Assembly (NCBI RefSeq): GCF_014647475.1
Contig: NZ_BMPG01000003.1
Span: 469,176-533,175, forward strand
Reading direction: 5' to 3'
Length of the DNA: 64,000 nucleotides
DNA from: Halocalculus aciditolerans
GTDB lineage: Archaea; Halobacteriota; Halobacteria; Halobacteriales; Halobacteriaceae
The first letter of the stretch is position 1. Each line of letters starts with the position of its first letter. A program made the translations under genes and the position numbers. The notes beneath the pieces were generated by a model. That model saw only the letters and a program-made list of their open reading frames with translations. It was not told where the DNA came from and ran no database searches. Positions 17,410-26,360 of the stretch are shown here, piece by piece.

Positions 17410-18669
17410 ATGGCCGCAGGGACGATAGCCCAGCAGGTGCTATCAGCGCACGCTTCGCGAGACGACACGCCGTCGGCCGGTGAACACGTCACCGTCCGAC
17501 CGGACTGGATACTCTGCCACGACATCTCCGCGTACTCGGGGATGGAGCGGATGGGCGAGCTCGGCTACACCGAAATCGCGCATCCGGAGGACGTCATCAT
17601 GGTCTTCGACCACTACGTGCCGTCGCCGAACGAGCGCATCAGCACGCAGATGAACCAGCTCTCCGAGTGGGCGGACGCGCAGGGCATCGAGCACTTCTTC
17701 CGGTCCGGGAACGGCATCAGCCACAACATCATGAACGAGCAGGGGTACTCCCTGCCCGGTTCTCTCATTCTGGGCGCGGACTCCCACACCGTCACGCACG
17801 GGGCGTTCGGGTCGTTCGCGACCGGTATCGGACACACCGACCTCGGCGAAGTGCTCGGGTCGGGCGAGCTCTGGCTGAAGGTGCCGGAGACGCAGAAAGT
17901 CACGGTGGAAGGGATGCTCCCGGACGGCGTCGGGGCGAAGGACCTCGCGCTCGCGATGATGCGGGAGTTCACGACGACGGGCGCGATCTACGACTCCGTG
18001 GAGTTCTACGGTGAGGCGGTGGAGAACCTCGAGATGCACGAGCGCCACACCCTCTCGAACATCACGGTCGAGATGGGGGCGATGGCGGGTATCGTCCCAC
18101 CGGACGAAGTGACCGAAGAACACCTCGACGGCGTCGCCGTGCGCGACTACACGCCGGTCACGGCGAGCGCGGACGCGACGTACAGCCGGGAGCGCCGAGT
18201 GGACGCGAGCGACCTCGAACCGCTCGTCGCCGCGCCCGCCGCCGTCGACAACGTCTCGCCCGTCACCGACCATGAAGGAACCGCCGTCGACCACGTCTTC
18301 GTCGGCACCTGCAACAACTCCAGCTGGGCGGACATCGAGGCGTTCGCCGACCTCATCGACGGCGAGACCATCGCCCCCGACACCGACCTCGTGGTGACGC
18401 CGGGGACGAAGGAGACGCTGAAGCAGATGAACAGCACGGGCGTCTCGAACGCGATTATGGACGCGGGCGGGATGGTCGGCACGCCCGGCTGTGGCTCCTG
18501 CTTCGGCGCGCACGGCGGCATCCTCGGCGAGAGCGACACCTGCGTCGGGACGATGAACCGCAACTTCCCCGGGCGGATGGGGCCGGGCGAGATCTACCTC
18601 GCCAGTCCGCAGACCGCCGCCGCCGCGGCACTCTACGGCGAGATTACGGACCCCCGGGAGGTGCGCTAG
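17410..18669 (+). CDS. LeuC-type aconitase-family hydratase, large subunit (copy 1)
   Basis: This 419-residue catalytic subunit of a two-subunit aconitase-superfamily hydro-lyase is of the 3-isopropylmalate dehydratase / homoaconitase / dimethylmaleate hydratase type. The [4Fe-4S] ligands are Cys301 (VGTCNNSSW), Cys361 and Cys364 (GTPGCGSCFGAHGG). The ADSHTVTHGAFGSFATGIG substrate loop is conserved. It joins the small subunit directly (stop TAG, then ATG). There is no leuA or leuB beside it, and the catabolic setting argues against leucine synthesis. A convergent isocitrate-lyase-type gene suggests hydration of an unsaturated di- or tricarboxylate before C-C cleavage. Start ATG 17410 fits an AT-rich box about 28 bases upstream. 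Confidence 0.85.
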   Translation: MAAGTIAQQVLSAHASRDDTPSAGEHVTVRPDWILCHDISAYSGMERMGELGYTEIAHPEDVIMVFDHYVPSPNERISTQMNQLSEWADAQGIEHFFRSGNGISHNIMNEQGYSLPGSLILGADSHTVTHGAFGSFATGIGHTDLGEVLGSGELWLKVPETQKVTVEGMLPDGVGAKDLALAMMREFTTTGAIYDSVEFYGEAVENLEMHERHTLSNITVEMGAMAGIVPPDEVTEEHLDGVAVRDYTPVTASADATYSRERRVDASDLEPLVAAPAAVDNVSPVTDHEGTAVDHVFVGTCNNSSWADIEAFADLIDGETIAPDTDLVVTPGTKETLKQMNSTGVSNAIMDAGGMVGTPGCGSCFGAHGGILGESDTCVGTMNRNFPGRMGPGEIYLASPQTAAAAALYGEITDPREVR

Positions 18670-19209
18670 ATGGAGCGCTCTGGGCACGCACGCCTCCTCC
18701 CCGACGACGTCGACACCGACCAGATCATCCCCGGCGAGTACCTGAACACGATCCCCGAAGACCAGCTCGGCGAGCACGTCCTCGAAGGCTACGACGCCGA
18801 CTTCCCGGAGCGCGTCGCGGACGGCGACGTGCTGGTCGCGGGGAAGAACTTCGGGCTCGGGAGTTCGCGGGAGGCCGCGCCCATCGCCATCCGGAACGCC
18901 GGCGTCGCCGCGGTCGTCGCGGAGTCCTTCGCCCGCATCTTCTACCGGAACGCCATCAACGTCGGCCTCCCTATCGCCGTCGTCCCCGGAATCACCGAAC
19001 ACGTCTCCGAGGGCGACGTCGTCCGCGTCGACCTCACCGAGGGCCGCGTCGAGAACACGACGACGGGGAAATCGTTCTCCATCAGCCCGCTCCCCGACGA
19101 CCTCACCGAAATCCTCGAAGCCGGCGGGCTCGTCCCGCTCCGCCAGCGACAGCGAACAGCGGAGCGAGAGGCAGGTCGAGGTGCGGGACGGAACGAAGAA
19201 GGCGAGTAG
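18670..19209 (+). CDS. LeuD-type aconitase-family hydratase, small subunit (copy 1)
   Basis: This 179-residue swivel subunit partners the large subunit ending at 18669. DVDTDQIIPGEYL and GLGSSREAAPIAIRNAG are the family's substrate-binding motifs. The C-terminal tail is rich in charged residues beyond the usual end. Only three bases separate its stop from the end of the convergent lyase gene at 19213. Confidence 0.85.
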   Translation: MERSGHARLLPDDVDTDQIIPGEYLNTIPEDQLGEHVLEGYDADFPERVADGDVLVAGKNFGLGSSREAAPIAIRNAGVAAVVAESFARIFYRNAINVGLPIAVVPGITEHVSEGDVVRVDLTEGRVENTTTGKSFSISPLPDDLTEILEAGGLVPLRQRQRTAEREAGRGAGRNEEGE

Positions 19210-19212
19210 GCG

Positions 19213-20103
19213 TTAGTTCTCGGCTTCCCGGTCGGCGTAGCGGTCTTTCGCGGCGGCGTACTTCGCTTCGAGGGCTTCGACGTCGCCCATCTCGGTTATC
19301 TCGTCGCGTTCCTCCCACTCGACCATGCCGTCGAGGATGTTCTCCTGGCTGCGCTCGTCGATGAGCGTCTCGTAGGTGTCCTGGATGGTCTTCAGGGCGG
19401 CCTTGAAGGAGTCGGAGGGGTAGATGGCCATGTCGTAGCCGATGTCGGTGAGTTCCTCGGCGGGGATGGGCGGCGTCTTCCCCTTCGCGGCGAGGTTGGC
19501 GAGGAGCGGGCTCGGGGCCTCGCGGCAGACGCGCTCCATCTCCTCGCGCTCGGTCGGCGCTTCGACGAAGAGGACGTCCGCGCCCGCTTCCTTGTATAGT
19601 TGGGCGCGGCGGATGGCTTCGTCGAGGCCGTCGACGGCGAGCGCGTCGGTTCGCGCGATAACGAGGAAATCCTCGCTCTCGCGGGCGTCCGTCGCCGCCT
19701 CGATCTTCGCCGCGAACTCAGGTGCAGAGATGATGTCCTTGCCTTCGAAGTGCCCGCAGCGCTTCGGGAACGTCTGGTCCTCCAGCTGGATGGCGTTCGC
19801 GCCGGCGCGCTCGTACTCGCGGACCGTGCGGTAGGCGTTGAGTTCGTTGCCGTAGCCGGTGTCGCCGTCGACGATGAGGGGGACGTCGAGGACGCCGGCC
19901 ATCTGACGGGCGCGCCGCGTCATCTCCGTCATCGTCGTCAGTCCGATATCGGGGCCGCCGTGGACGGAGGAGGAGACGCAGGAGCCGGACATGTACACGG
20001 CTTCTGCGCCCGCTTGCTGTGCCATTCGGGCGGTCAGCGCGTCCCACGCGCCGATCGCCATCAGTAACTCGTCACGCTCGATGAGCTCGCGAAGCGACGT
20101 CAC
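19213..20103 (-). CDS. Isocitrate lyase/PEP mutase-family C-C lyase
   Basis: This enzyme of about 296 residues is of the methylisocitrate / 2,3-dimethylmalate lyase type. It would split a 2-hydroxy di- or tricarboxylate into pyruvate (or glyoxylate) plus another acid. The catalytic segment PKRCGH (Cys116) is present, together with metal-binding DGDTGYGN and LEDQ. The frame is open to 20130, but GTG 20103 is preferred because homology begins at SLRELIERDELL and a GTTTTTGG box lies about 28 bases upstream. It is the last gene of a minus-strand series after a second LeuC/LeuD pair, and converges on the first pair. The exact substrate is unknown. Confidence 0.82.
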   Translation of the reverse strand: MTSLRELIERDELLMAIGAWDALTARMAQQAGAEAVYMSGSCVSSSVHGGPDIGLTTMTEMTRRARQMAGVLDVPLIVDGDTGYGNELNAYRTVREYERAGANAIQLEDQTFPKRCGHFEGKDIISAPEFAAKIEAATDARESEDFLVIARTDALAVDGLDEAIRRAQLYKEAGADVLFVEAPTEREEMERVCREAPSPLLANLAAKGKTPPIPAEELTDIGYDMAIYPSDSFKAALKTIQDTYETLIDERSQENILDGMVEWEERDEITEMGDVEALEAKYAAAKDRYADREAEN

Positions 20104-20176
20104 GGGTGGAGAGTACGCGTGCGACACCAAAAACGTGCGCTTCTCGCGCGGAGAAGAAACGGAAGCGAAGCCGGGG

Positions 20177-20695
20177 TCAGTCGTCGGTGTGGCCGAGTTT
20201 CCGGCGGGTGTAGGGTTCGAGGCCGCCCTGGTCGACGAGGGACTGGAGGAAGTCGGGGAGGGGGTCGGCGTCGTGGGTTTCGCCGGTGGTGTGGTCGACG
20301 ACGCGGCCGTCGCCGAGGTCGAGGTGGACCTCGTCGCCGTCGGCGATGCGGTCGGCGTCGGGGCAGACGAGGAGCGGGAGGCCGATGTTGATGGCGTTCC
20401 GGAAGAAGATGCGGGCGAAGGATCGGGCGACGACGCCGGAGACGCCCGCGCCCCGGAGGGCGACGGGGGCGTGTTCGCGGGAGGAGCCGCTGCCGAAGTT
20501 CTCGCCGGCGACGACGAAGTCGCCGGGTTCGACGCCCTCGGCGAAGTCGGGGCGGTGGTCGGCGAAGGCGTGCGCGCCGAGGTCGGCGGGGTCGCTGGAG
20601 ACGAGGAAGCGCGAGGGGATGATCTGGTCGGTGTCGACGTCGTCGCCGAACGTCCAGGCGCGACCGGGAGTCACCGGGTCGCGGACGTCGCTCAT
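20177..20695 (-). CDS. LeuD-type hydratase small subunit (copy 2)
   Basis: This 172-residue small subunit of a second aconitase-family hydratase carries DVDTDQIIPSRFL and GSGSSREHAPVALRGAG. Its ATG overlaps the stop of the large subunit (ATGA, 20692-20695), so the pair is made together. The substrate loop (SRFLVSSDPADLG) differs clearly from copy 1 (GEYLNTIPEDQLG), suggesting a different substrate rather than a simple duplication. Confidence 0.85.
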   Translation of the reverse strand: MSDVRDPVTPGRAWTFGDDVDTDQIIPSRFLVSSDPADLGAHAFADHRPDFAEGVEPGDFVVAGENFGSGSSREHAPVALRGAGVSGVVARSFARIFFRNAINIGLPLLVCPDADRIADGDEVHLDLGDGRVVDHTTGETHDADPLPDFLQSLVDQGGLEPYTRRKLGHTDD

Positions 20696-22014
20696 GGCTG
20701 TGCCTCCGCGGGGGTGACGACGTCGTCGTCGTAGCGGGTCGTTTCGACCGTTCGCGGGTCGGTAATCTCGCCGTAGAGCGCGGACGCGCCGACGGTGGCG
20801 GGGCTGGCGAGGTAGACGCTGCTGTCCATGGAGCCTTCGCGGCCGGGGAAGTTCCGGTTCGCCGTGGCGAGGCAGACGTCGCCGTCGCCGAGGACGCCGT
20901 CGTGCGTGCCGAAACAGGGGCCGCAGCCCGCGCTCTGGACGATCGCGCCGGCGTCGACGAAGGTGTCGAAGACGCCGGTGTCCAGCATGCGGCGGTAGAT
21001 CGCTTTCGAGGCGGGGACGACGACCATGCGCGTGCCGGGGGCGAGGGTCTCGCCGTCGAGGATGTCGGCGACGACGCGGACGTCCTCGTACCGGCCGTTC
21101 GTGCAGGTGCCGACGAAGAGCTGGTCGACGGGGGTGCCGGCGACCGCGTCGACGTCGACGGCGTTCTCGGGGTTCGAGGGCTTCGAGACCTGCGGCGCGA
21201 GGTCGGCGGCGTCGTAGGTGTGGACGGCGGCGTAGTCGGCGTCGTCGTCGGGCGCGAGAGAGACGTCGAAGCTCGATTCGGTGCGGCCGGTCTGGCGGGC
21301 GAGAAAGCGCGCGGTGCGCTCGTCGGGTTCGACGAGACCCGCCTTCCCGCCCATCTCGATGGCCATGTTCGAGAGGACGAGGCGCTCGTGAATCGGGAGG
21401 TCCTGAACGGCGGAGCCGCCGTACTCGGCCGCCCGGTAGGTCGCGCCGTCGAAGCCGACGTCGCCGATGAACCGGAGGATGAGGTCTTTCGCGTAGACGC
21501 CGTCCGGGAGCGTGCCCTCGACTTCGAAGCGCACGGAGTCGGGCACGCGGAACCAGAGGTCGCCGGTCGCCATGGCGGTGCCGAGGTCGGTGGAGCCGAC
21601 GCCGGTGCCGAACGCGCCGAGGCCGCCGAAGGTCGTGGAGTGGGAGTCCGCGCCGACGACGAGGTCGCCGGGTTCGGCGAAGCCGTGCTCGACGAGGAGC
21701 TGGTGGCAGATGCCGTCGCCGACGTCGAACTGGACCGCGCCGAACTCGGCGGCGAAGTCGCGGACGGCGTTGTGGTTGTTCGCCGCCTGCACGCCGTCCG
21801 CGGGCGCGTGGTGGTCGATGGTGATGACGGTGTTCTCGGGGTCGGCGAGCGGGCCGTCGCCGTCGGTGACGCCGCGGAACACCTCGAAGGTGAGCGGGCC
21901 GGTGACGTCGTGCGTGAGCATCGCGTCGACTTCGGCTTCGACGTAGTCGCCCGCGCGGGCGTCGGTGTTCGACTTCTCGGAGAGTATCCGTTCGGCGAGT
22001 GTTTTTCCGGTCAT
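20692..22014 (-). CDS. LeuC-type hydratase large subunit (copy 2)
   Basis: This 440-residue large subunit has [4Fe-4S] ligands Cys304 (VGTCTNGRYED), Cys364 and Cys367 (SAGCGPCFGTHDG) and the GADSHSTTFGGLGAFGTGVG loop. The frame is open far upstream with arginine-rich sequence, which is the shadow of the lyase gene. ATG 22014 overlaps that gene's stop as ATGA and begins the homologous MTGKTLAERIL. Copies 1 and 2 share the family but are quite different in sequence. It is part of the minus-strand series with a CoA-transferase and lyases. Confidence 0.85.
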   Translation of the reverse strand: MTGKTLAERILSEKSNTDARAGDYVEAEVDAMLTHDVTGPLTFEVFRGVTDGDGPLADPENTVITIDHHAPADGVQAANNHNAVRDFAAEFGAVQFDVGDGICHQLLVEHGFAEPGDLVVGADSHSTTFGGLGAFGTGVGSTDLGTAMATGDLWFRVPDSVRFEVEGTLPDGVYAKDLILRFIGDVGFDGATYRAAEYGGSAVQDLPIHERLVLSNMAIEMGGKAGLVEPDERTARFLARQTGRTESSFDVSLAPDDDADYAAVHTYDAADLAPQVSKPSNPENAVDVDAVAGTPVDQLFVGTCTNGRYEDVRVVADILDGETLAPGTRMVVVPASKAIYRRMLDTGVFDTFVDAGAIVQSAGCGPCFGTHDGVLGDGDVCLATANRNFPGREGSMDSSVYLASPATVGASALYGEITDPRTVETTRYDDDVVTPAEAQP

Positions 22015-22958
22015 GGCTCTGCGTCGCTGGCGACGGTGTCGAGGACGCGGCGGGCGGTGCCGCCCATGAGGACGTGGCTCGTCGCGCCGAGGTCGAGGCG
22101 GTCGCTGATCGAGTGGGCGACCGCTTCGGTCCGCTCGAAGTCGAGGCCCGTGTCGACGCCCGTCTCGGTGAGCATGTGCGCGAGGTCTTCTGTCGGTGTG
22201 TTCCCGACGCCGGAGAGGCCCTCGGGGAGGACGACGCCGCCGCCGAGCCCGCAGACGGAGGCGTCGAAGCGGTCGACGCCGCACTGCATCGCGGCGAGCG
22301 TGTTCGCGAGGCTCATCCCGTTCGTGTCGTGGAGGTGGAGGCCGGCGTCGACGCCGGGGTGGCGGTCGAAGACCTCGGTGAACATCGCGTCCACCTGCAC
22401 GGGGTTCGCGAGCCCCATCGTCGTCGCGAGCGTCACTTCGTCGACGCCCGCCTCGACAACGCGGTCCACGACCTCGAGCGTGCGTTCCTGTGGGATGCGG
22501 CCCTCGTAGGGGCAGTAGAAGCTCGTTCCGATGCCGGCCTCCACGAGGACGTCCGTCCCCGCGGCGAGGTCGACGATTTGCTCGACTTCGTCGAGGATTT
22601 CGCTCGTGCTCATCGACTGGTTCTTCCGGCTGTACGACTCGCTCACGGTGACGAGCGCGTTCACCTTATCGACGCCGGCGTCGAGCGCGCGCTCCATCCC
22701 GACCGCGTTCGGGACGAGCGCGCGGTACGTCACGTCGTCGCGGCGCGTAATCCGCCGGGCGACTTCGTCGGCGTCCCGGAGGTTCGGCACGGCCTTCGGA
22801 TGCGTGAAGGACGTGAACTCGATTTCGTCCACGCCGGTCGTCGCGAGGTCGTCGATGATGGAGGCTTTTTCGTCCGTTGGGACGAAGCGGTCGAGGCGCT
22901 GGAAGCCGTCGCGCGGCAGCATCTCGACGACGTGCACGGAGTCGGGCAGGTCGAGCAT
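22011..22958 (-). CDS. HMG-CoA lyase-like DRE-TIM enzyme with altered active site
   Basis: This 315-residue TIM-barrel lyase resembles HMG-CoA lyase. It keeps the metal and substrate residues in MLPRDGFQ (Arg16, Asp17), EIEFTSF (Glu47), HLHDTNG (His208, His210) and VGNTPTED (Asn253). Two positions conserved in the mammalian enzyme differ: the GDTIG aspartate is Thr (ATTMG), and the catalytic loop GLGGC has Gly241 instead of Cys. It may act on another acyl-CoA such as a citramalyl- or methylmalyl-type thioester, or work differently. It is coupled to LeuC copy 2 (ATGA) and abuts the CoA-transferase. Confidence 0.75.
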   Translation of the reverse strand: MLDLPDSVHVVEMLPRDGFQRLDRFVPTDEKASIIDDLATTGVDEIEFTSFTHPKAVPNLRDADEVARRITRRDDVTYRALVPNAVGMERALDAGVDKVNALVTVSESYSRKNQSMSTSEILDEVEQIVDLAAGTDVLVEAGIGTSFYCPYEGRIPQERTLEVVDRVVEAGVDEVTLATTMGLANPVQVDAMFTEVFDRHPGVDAGLHLHDTNGMSLANTLAAMQCGVDRFDASVCGLGGGVVLPEGLSGVGNTPTEDLAHMLTETGVDTGLDFERTEAVAHSISDRLDLGATSHVLMGGTARRVLDTVASDAEP

Positions 22959-24170
22959 CTAGATCACCCCCTCGGATTCGAGGTCGCGCCGGGTTTCGGC
23001 GTCGTAGCCGAGGAAGTCGCCGTAGACGGCGTCGTTGTGCGCGCCGAGCGCCGGCCCGAGGTGGTCGACGCGGCCGGGCGTGTCACCGAACTTCGGGGTG
23101 ACGCCCTGCACGAGGCCGGAGCCGAGGTCGTCGTCGTCGACGTCGACGACGGCGTCTCGCGCCCGATAGTGGGGGTCCTCGACGATATCGGCGACGTTGT
23201 AGATGGGCGCGATGGTCGCGCCCGTGTCCTCGAAGACGTCGAGGACGGTCTCGCGGTCGCGGTCGGCCATCCAGTCGGCGATGACGGCGTCGAGTTCCTC
23301 GACGTGTTCGACGCGTTTCTCGTTCGTCGCGAAGCGCGAGTCGTCCTTCAGGTCGGGGCGGTCGATGGCGTCGAAGACCCGCATCGCCGTCGGCTGCGTC
23401 GACGCGGAGACGGCGACGTACCGGCCGTCGCCCGTCTCGTAGACGTTCCGCGGCGCGCTCGACGTCGAGCGGTTCCCGGACCGGCGGTCGACGTCGCCGA
23501 GCTGGTCGTAGCGGAGCGGCTGCGGGCCGAGGATGGAGAAGATGGGTTCGATGAGGCTCGTGTCGACGACCTGTCCGCCGCCGCCGTTCACCTCGCGGTT
23601 CCAGAGCGCGAACATCACGGAGAACGTCGCGTACATCGCGGCGACGCCGTCCGCCAGCCCGGTCGGCGGGAGGAGGGGTTCGCGGTCCGGGAAGCCGTTG
23701 AGGAACGCGAAGCCGCTCATCGACTCGGCGAGCGTCCCGAACCCGGGGCGTTCCGCGTACGGGCCGGTCTGTCCGAACCCGGAGATGCGGCACGCGACGA
23801 GGTCCTCGTTCACCTCGTCGGTGAGGCGCTCGGGGTCGAGCCCCCAGCGTTCGAGCGTCCCCGGTCGGAAGTTCTCCACGAGGACGTCCGCCTCCCGGAG
23901 GAGGTCCTCGAAGACGACGCGGCCCGCGTCGGTCGAGATGTCGAGCGTCACCGACTGCTTGTTGCGCCCGAGGTATTTCCACCAGAGGCCCGCGCCGTCC
24001 TTCTGGGGGCCGAACCGCCGGAGGTGGTCGCCGTCGGGGTGTTCGACCTTTATCACGGTCGCGCCGAAGTCGCCGAGGAGGCGACCGACGGTGCCCGCGG
24101 AAATCATCGTGCCTGCTTCGACGACGACGAGCCCGTCGAGGGGCCCGTCCGTCCCGGTAGTAGTCTGCAT
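22959..24170 (-). CDS. Family III CoA-transferase (CaiB/BaiF type), second copy
   Basis: This 403-residue CoA-transferase shows FGATVIKVEHPDGDHLR, LGRNKQSVTLDIST and the catalytic Asp in GGQVVDTSLIEP. Its stop is adjacent to the ATG of the lyase. It is only distantly similar to the family III enzyme at 11235. Between hydantoinase and lyase, it likely activates the free acid released by ring opening and deamination. The ATG at 24170 is chosen because the upstream open frame is a shadow of the hydantoinase. Confidence 0.85.
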   Translation of the reverse strand: MQTTTGTDGPLDGLVVVEAGTMISAGTVGRLLGDFGATVIKVEHPDGDHLRRFGPQKDGAGLWWKYLGRNKQSVTLDISTDAGRVVFEDLLREADVLVENFRPGTLERWGLDPERLTDEVNEDLVACRISGFGQTGPYAERPGFGTLAESMSGFAFLNGFPDREPLLPPTGLADGVAAMYATFSVMFALWNREVNGGGGQVVDTSLIEPIFSILGPQPLRYDQLGDVDRRSGNRSTSSAPRNVYETGDGRYVAVSASTQPTAMRVFDAIDRPDLKDDSRFATNEKRVEHVEELDAVIADWMADRDRETVLDVFEDTGATIAPIYNVADIVEDPHYRARDAVVDVDDDDLGSGLVQGVTPKFGDTPGRVDHLGPALGAHNDAVYGDFLGYDAETRRDLESEGVI

Positions 24171-24250
24171 GTCGTGGTGTGTGTTCGGTGGGTGTCGGGT
24201 GGTGCGGCCGGCCGCGAAGGCCAGCGGAGCGGTGCGCGCGAGCGGACGCC

Positions 24251-25651
24251 TCAGAGAGGCCGGTCGATGTGCGTGCCGTAGCCCTTCTCGCCGACGACGT
24301 CGCCGTCGTCGAAGGCGAGCTGGCCGCGGACGACGGTCTGCGTCGGCCAGCCCGTGACCGCCGTGCCCTCGTAGGGCGAGTAGTCGGGCGCGCCCTGGAG
24401 GAGTTCCGGGGTGATGGTCTTCGTCTCGTCGAGGTCGACGACGGCGAGGTCGGCGTCGCTCCCCACTCTGACTGTGCCCTTCTTCGGGTGGAGGTCGAAG
24501 GCCTTCGCCGTGTTCGTCGACGTGACTTCGACGGCGCGCTCCAGGCTGATGCGGCCCTCGTTCACGCCCTCGGAGAGGATGAGCGGGAGCATCGCCGGCG
24601 TGCTCGGGAAGCCCGGCAGGCTGTCGGGGACGTCGTCGCCGATCTTGTCCGCTGCGAGGTTCGCGCAGTGGTCCGTCCCGATCGTCGAAATCGTCCCGTC
24701 CGCGACGCGCTCCCAGAGCGTCTCCTGGTCCTCCTTCGAGCGGACGGGCGGGTTGACGTTCATGCGCTCGTCGCACTCCTCGGTCGTGAGGGTGAGGTAG
24801 TGCGTGCAGGTCTCGCCGGTGAGGCGGTAGCCGGCGTTCCGGAGCGCCGCGAGCTCGTCCGCCGTCTTCCCCGAGGAGATGTGGACCGCATAGAAATCGT
24901 CGTCGTAGTCGTGTTGTTTGGCGAGCGACGCCCCCGAGACCATGCTCTGGGTCTCGGCGTAGCCGGGGAACTGGTCGACGAGCGTCTGGTAGTCGCGGTA
25001 TTCGGCGTCGTCGTCGCGTTCGACGTCGAGGTAGGGGTTGTCGCCGAGCGAACTCGTGATCTCGACGTTCTCCGAGTGGTAGCCGAGCGTCGTGGGCGCG
25101 TCGACGTCCGCGAGCGCCTGAATGAAGGCGTCGCCGAAGTCGTCCCGCATCTCGCAGTCGACGCCGAACTTCTCCGTCGCGACGTACTTGTAGTTCATAT
25201 ACCACTTGAAAGAGGTGATACCGAGGTCCTCGACGATAGTCGGGATTTCCTCGACGTGCTCGAAGGAGAGCAGGCCGAGCGAGAAGAAGTAATCGTGGTA
25301 GTAGTTCTCCTCGGCCTGCTCGAAGTAGTCGCCCATGATCTCCTCGTAGGAGCCGGGGCGGCGGAAGTAGTTCCCGATGGTGGTGACGCCGCCGACGAGG
25401 TCGGCGCGGGATTCGGATTCGCCGTCGGCGTCGAGGCCGCGGTAGATGCCGTGGTGGGTGTGCGGGTCGATGGCTCCGGGGAGGACGTGCTTCCCGGACG
25501 CGTCGATTTCGGTCTCGCCGGAGAGCGTGCCGGGTTCGGCGACGGCGGCGATCTTCTCGCCCGACGCCGCGACGTCAGCTTCGAAGGTGCCGTGTTCGGG
25601 CGTGACGACCGTGCCGTTCGAGACGACGAGGTCGTACTCGCGGTCAGTCAT
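24251..25651 (-). CDS. Dihydropyrimidinase/hydantoinase-type cyclic amidohydrolase
   Basis: This 466-residue metal-dependent amidohydrolase opens cyclic amides or imides, forming an N-carbamoyl or amidated acid. It has the full metal set: His64/His66 (DPHTH), carbamylatable Lys149 (SFKW), His192 (GYHSEN), His257 (AVHISS) and Asp327 (GTDH). ATG 25651 is chosen; it overlaps the end of the amidase gene by eight bases. Pairing with an N-carbamoyl amidase-like gene is typical of hydantoin or pyrimidine degradation. An enamidase-like role on a six-membered lactam is also possible. Confidence 0.85.
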   Translation of the reverse strand: MTDREYDLVVSNGTVVTPEHGTFEADVAASGEKIAAVAEPGTLSGETEIDASGKHVLPGAIDPHTHHGIYRGLDADGESESRADLVGGVTTIGNYFRRPGSYEEIMGDYFEQAEENYYHDYFFSLGLLSFEHVEEIPTIVEDLGITSFKWYMNYKYVATEKFGVDCEMRDDFGDAFIQALADVDAPTTLGYHSENVEITSSLGDNPYLDVERDDDAEYRDYQTLVDQFPGYAETQSMVSGASLAKQHDYDDDFYAVHISSGKTADELAALRNAGYRLTGETCTHYLTLTTEECDERMNVNPPVRSKEDQETLWERVADGTISTIGTDHCANLAADKIGDDVPDSLPGFPSTPAMLPLILSEGVNEGRISLERAVEVTSTNTAKAFDLHPKKGTVRVGSDADLAVVDLDETKTITPELLQGAPDYSPYEGTAVTGWPTQTVVRGQLAFDDGDVVGEKGYGTHIDRPL

Positions 25652-26309
25652 CGAGGGCCTCCACATACGCCTCGACTTCCTCGGTCTCCAGGACTTCGGC
25701 GTACTTCATCCAGAGGTCCATCAGGCCGATCTTGTGCGACGCCTCGATGCGGTCGAAGATGCACTCCTGGGGGAGGAGGACGTCGAAGCCGTTCTGCTTC
25801 GCGTCGATGGCGGTCGCGCGCACGCAGCCGCTCGTGGAGTTCCCGACGACGATGACGGAGTCGTGGCCGCCACGGACGAGCCGGGAGAGGAGGTCCGTGC
25901 CGTAGAACGCGCTCGCGTACGATTTGTCGATGACCGTCTCGCCGTCCGCGGGAGCGACGGGGTCGACGATTCGGAGGTCGTCGTGGTCGGGGTCGTCGTA
26001 GCTCGACGGGACGACGCGCGTGTAGATGACGGGAACGTCGTGGTCGCGCGCGAAGTCGAGGAACGGCTCGATGTAGTCGATGGCGTCCCACGCGATCTCC
26101 CCCATCGCGGTGCGGTGTTTCTCGACGGCGTCGAGGATGGGTTCGTCGTCGCCGACGATGAGCTCCTGCATGTCGATGACGAGGACCGCGGGGTTCTCCC
26201 CGAGCCCGCGGGACTCCCAGGAGGACGCGCCCTCCTCGTCGTAGCCCGCTTTCGAAATCACTTGCTTGTCCCGCTCCGTGAGTAGATCTTCCCAGATACG
26301 CTCGGTCAT
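25644..26309 (-). CDS. Isochorismatase-family amidohydrolase (N-carbamoylsarcosine amidase-like)
   Basis: This 221-residue cysteine hydrolase has the triad Asp46 (VLVIDMQE), Lys129 (VIDKSYASAF) and Cys162 (NSTSGCVRATAIDA). The N-terminal YDEEGASSWESRGLG region resembles N-carbamoylsarcosine amidase. It probably releases ammonia, or carbamate, from the ring-opened product of the neighbouring hydantoinase. Members of the same superfamily act as RutB in pyrimidine use and as maleamate amidase in nicotinate use. ATG 26309 is preferred to GTG 26324. Confidence 0.85.
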   Translation of the reverse strand: MTERIWEDLLTERDKQVISKAGYDEEGASSWESRGLGENPAVLVIDMQELIVGDDEPILDAVEKHRTAMGEIAWDAIDYIEPFLDFARDHDVPVIYTRVVPSSYDDPDHDDLRIVDPVAPADGETVIDKSYASAFYGTDLLSRLVRGGHDSVIVVGNSTSGCVRATAIDAKQNGFDVLLPQECIFDRIEASHKIGLMDLWMKYAEVLETEEVEAYVEALDD

Positions 26310-26360
26310 GCTTGACAACCTCACACTACACTTTCGCCCGGGTTCGCTTAAACCTACTTC

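Noticed and set aside
17410..22014. Leucine biosynthesis operon
   Set aside because: No leuA, leuB or ilv genes are nearby, and both LeuCD pairs sit among CoA and lyase genes.
21999..24281. Long plus-strand open frame of 760 codons
   Set aside because: Val/Asp/Glu-rich low-complexity translation antisense to well-supported lyase and CoA-transferase genes; a high-GC shadow.
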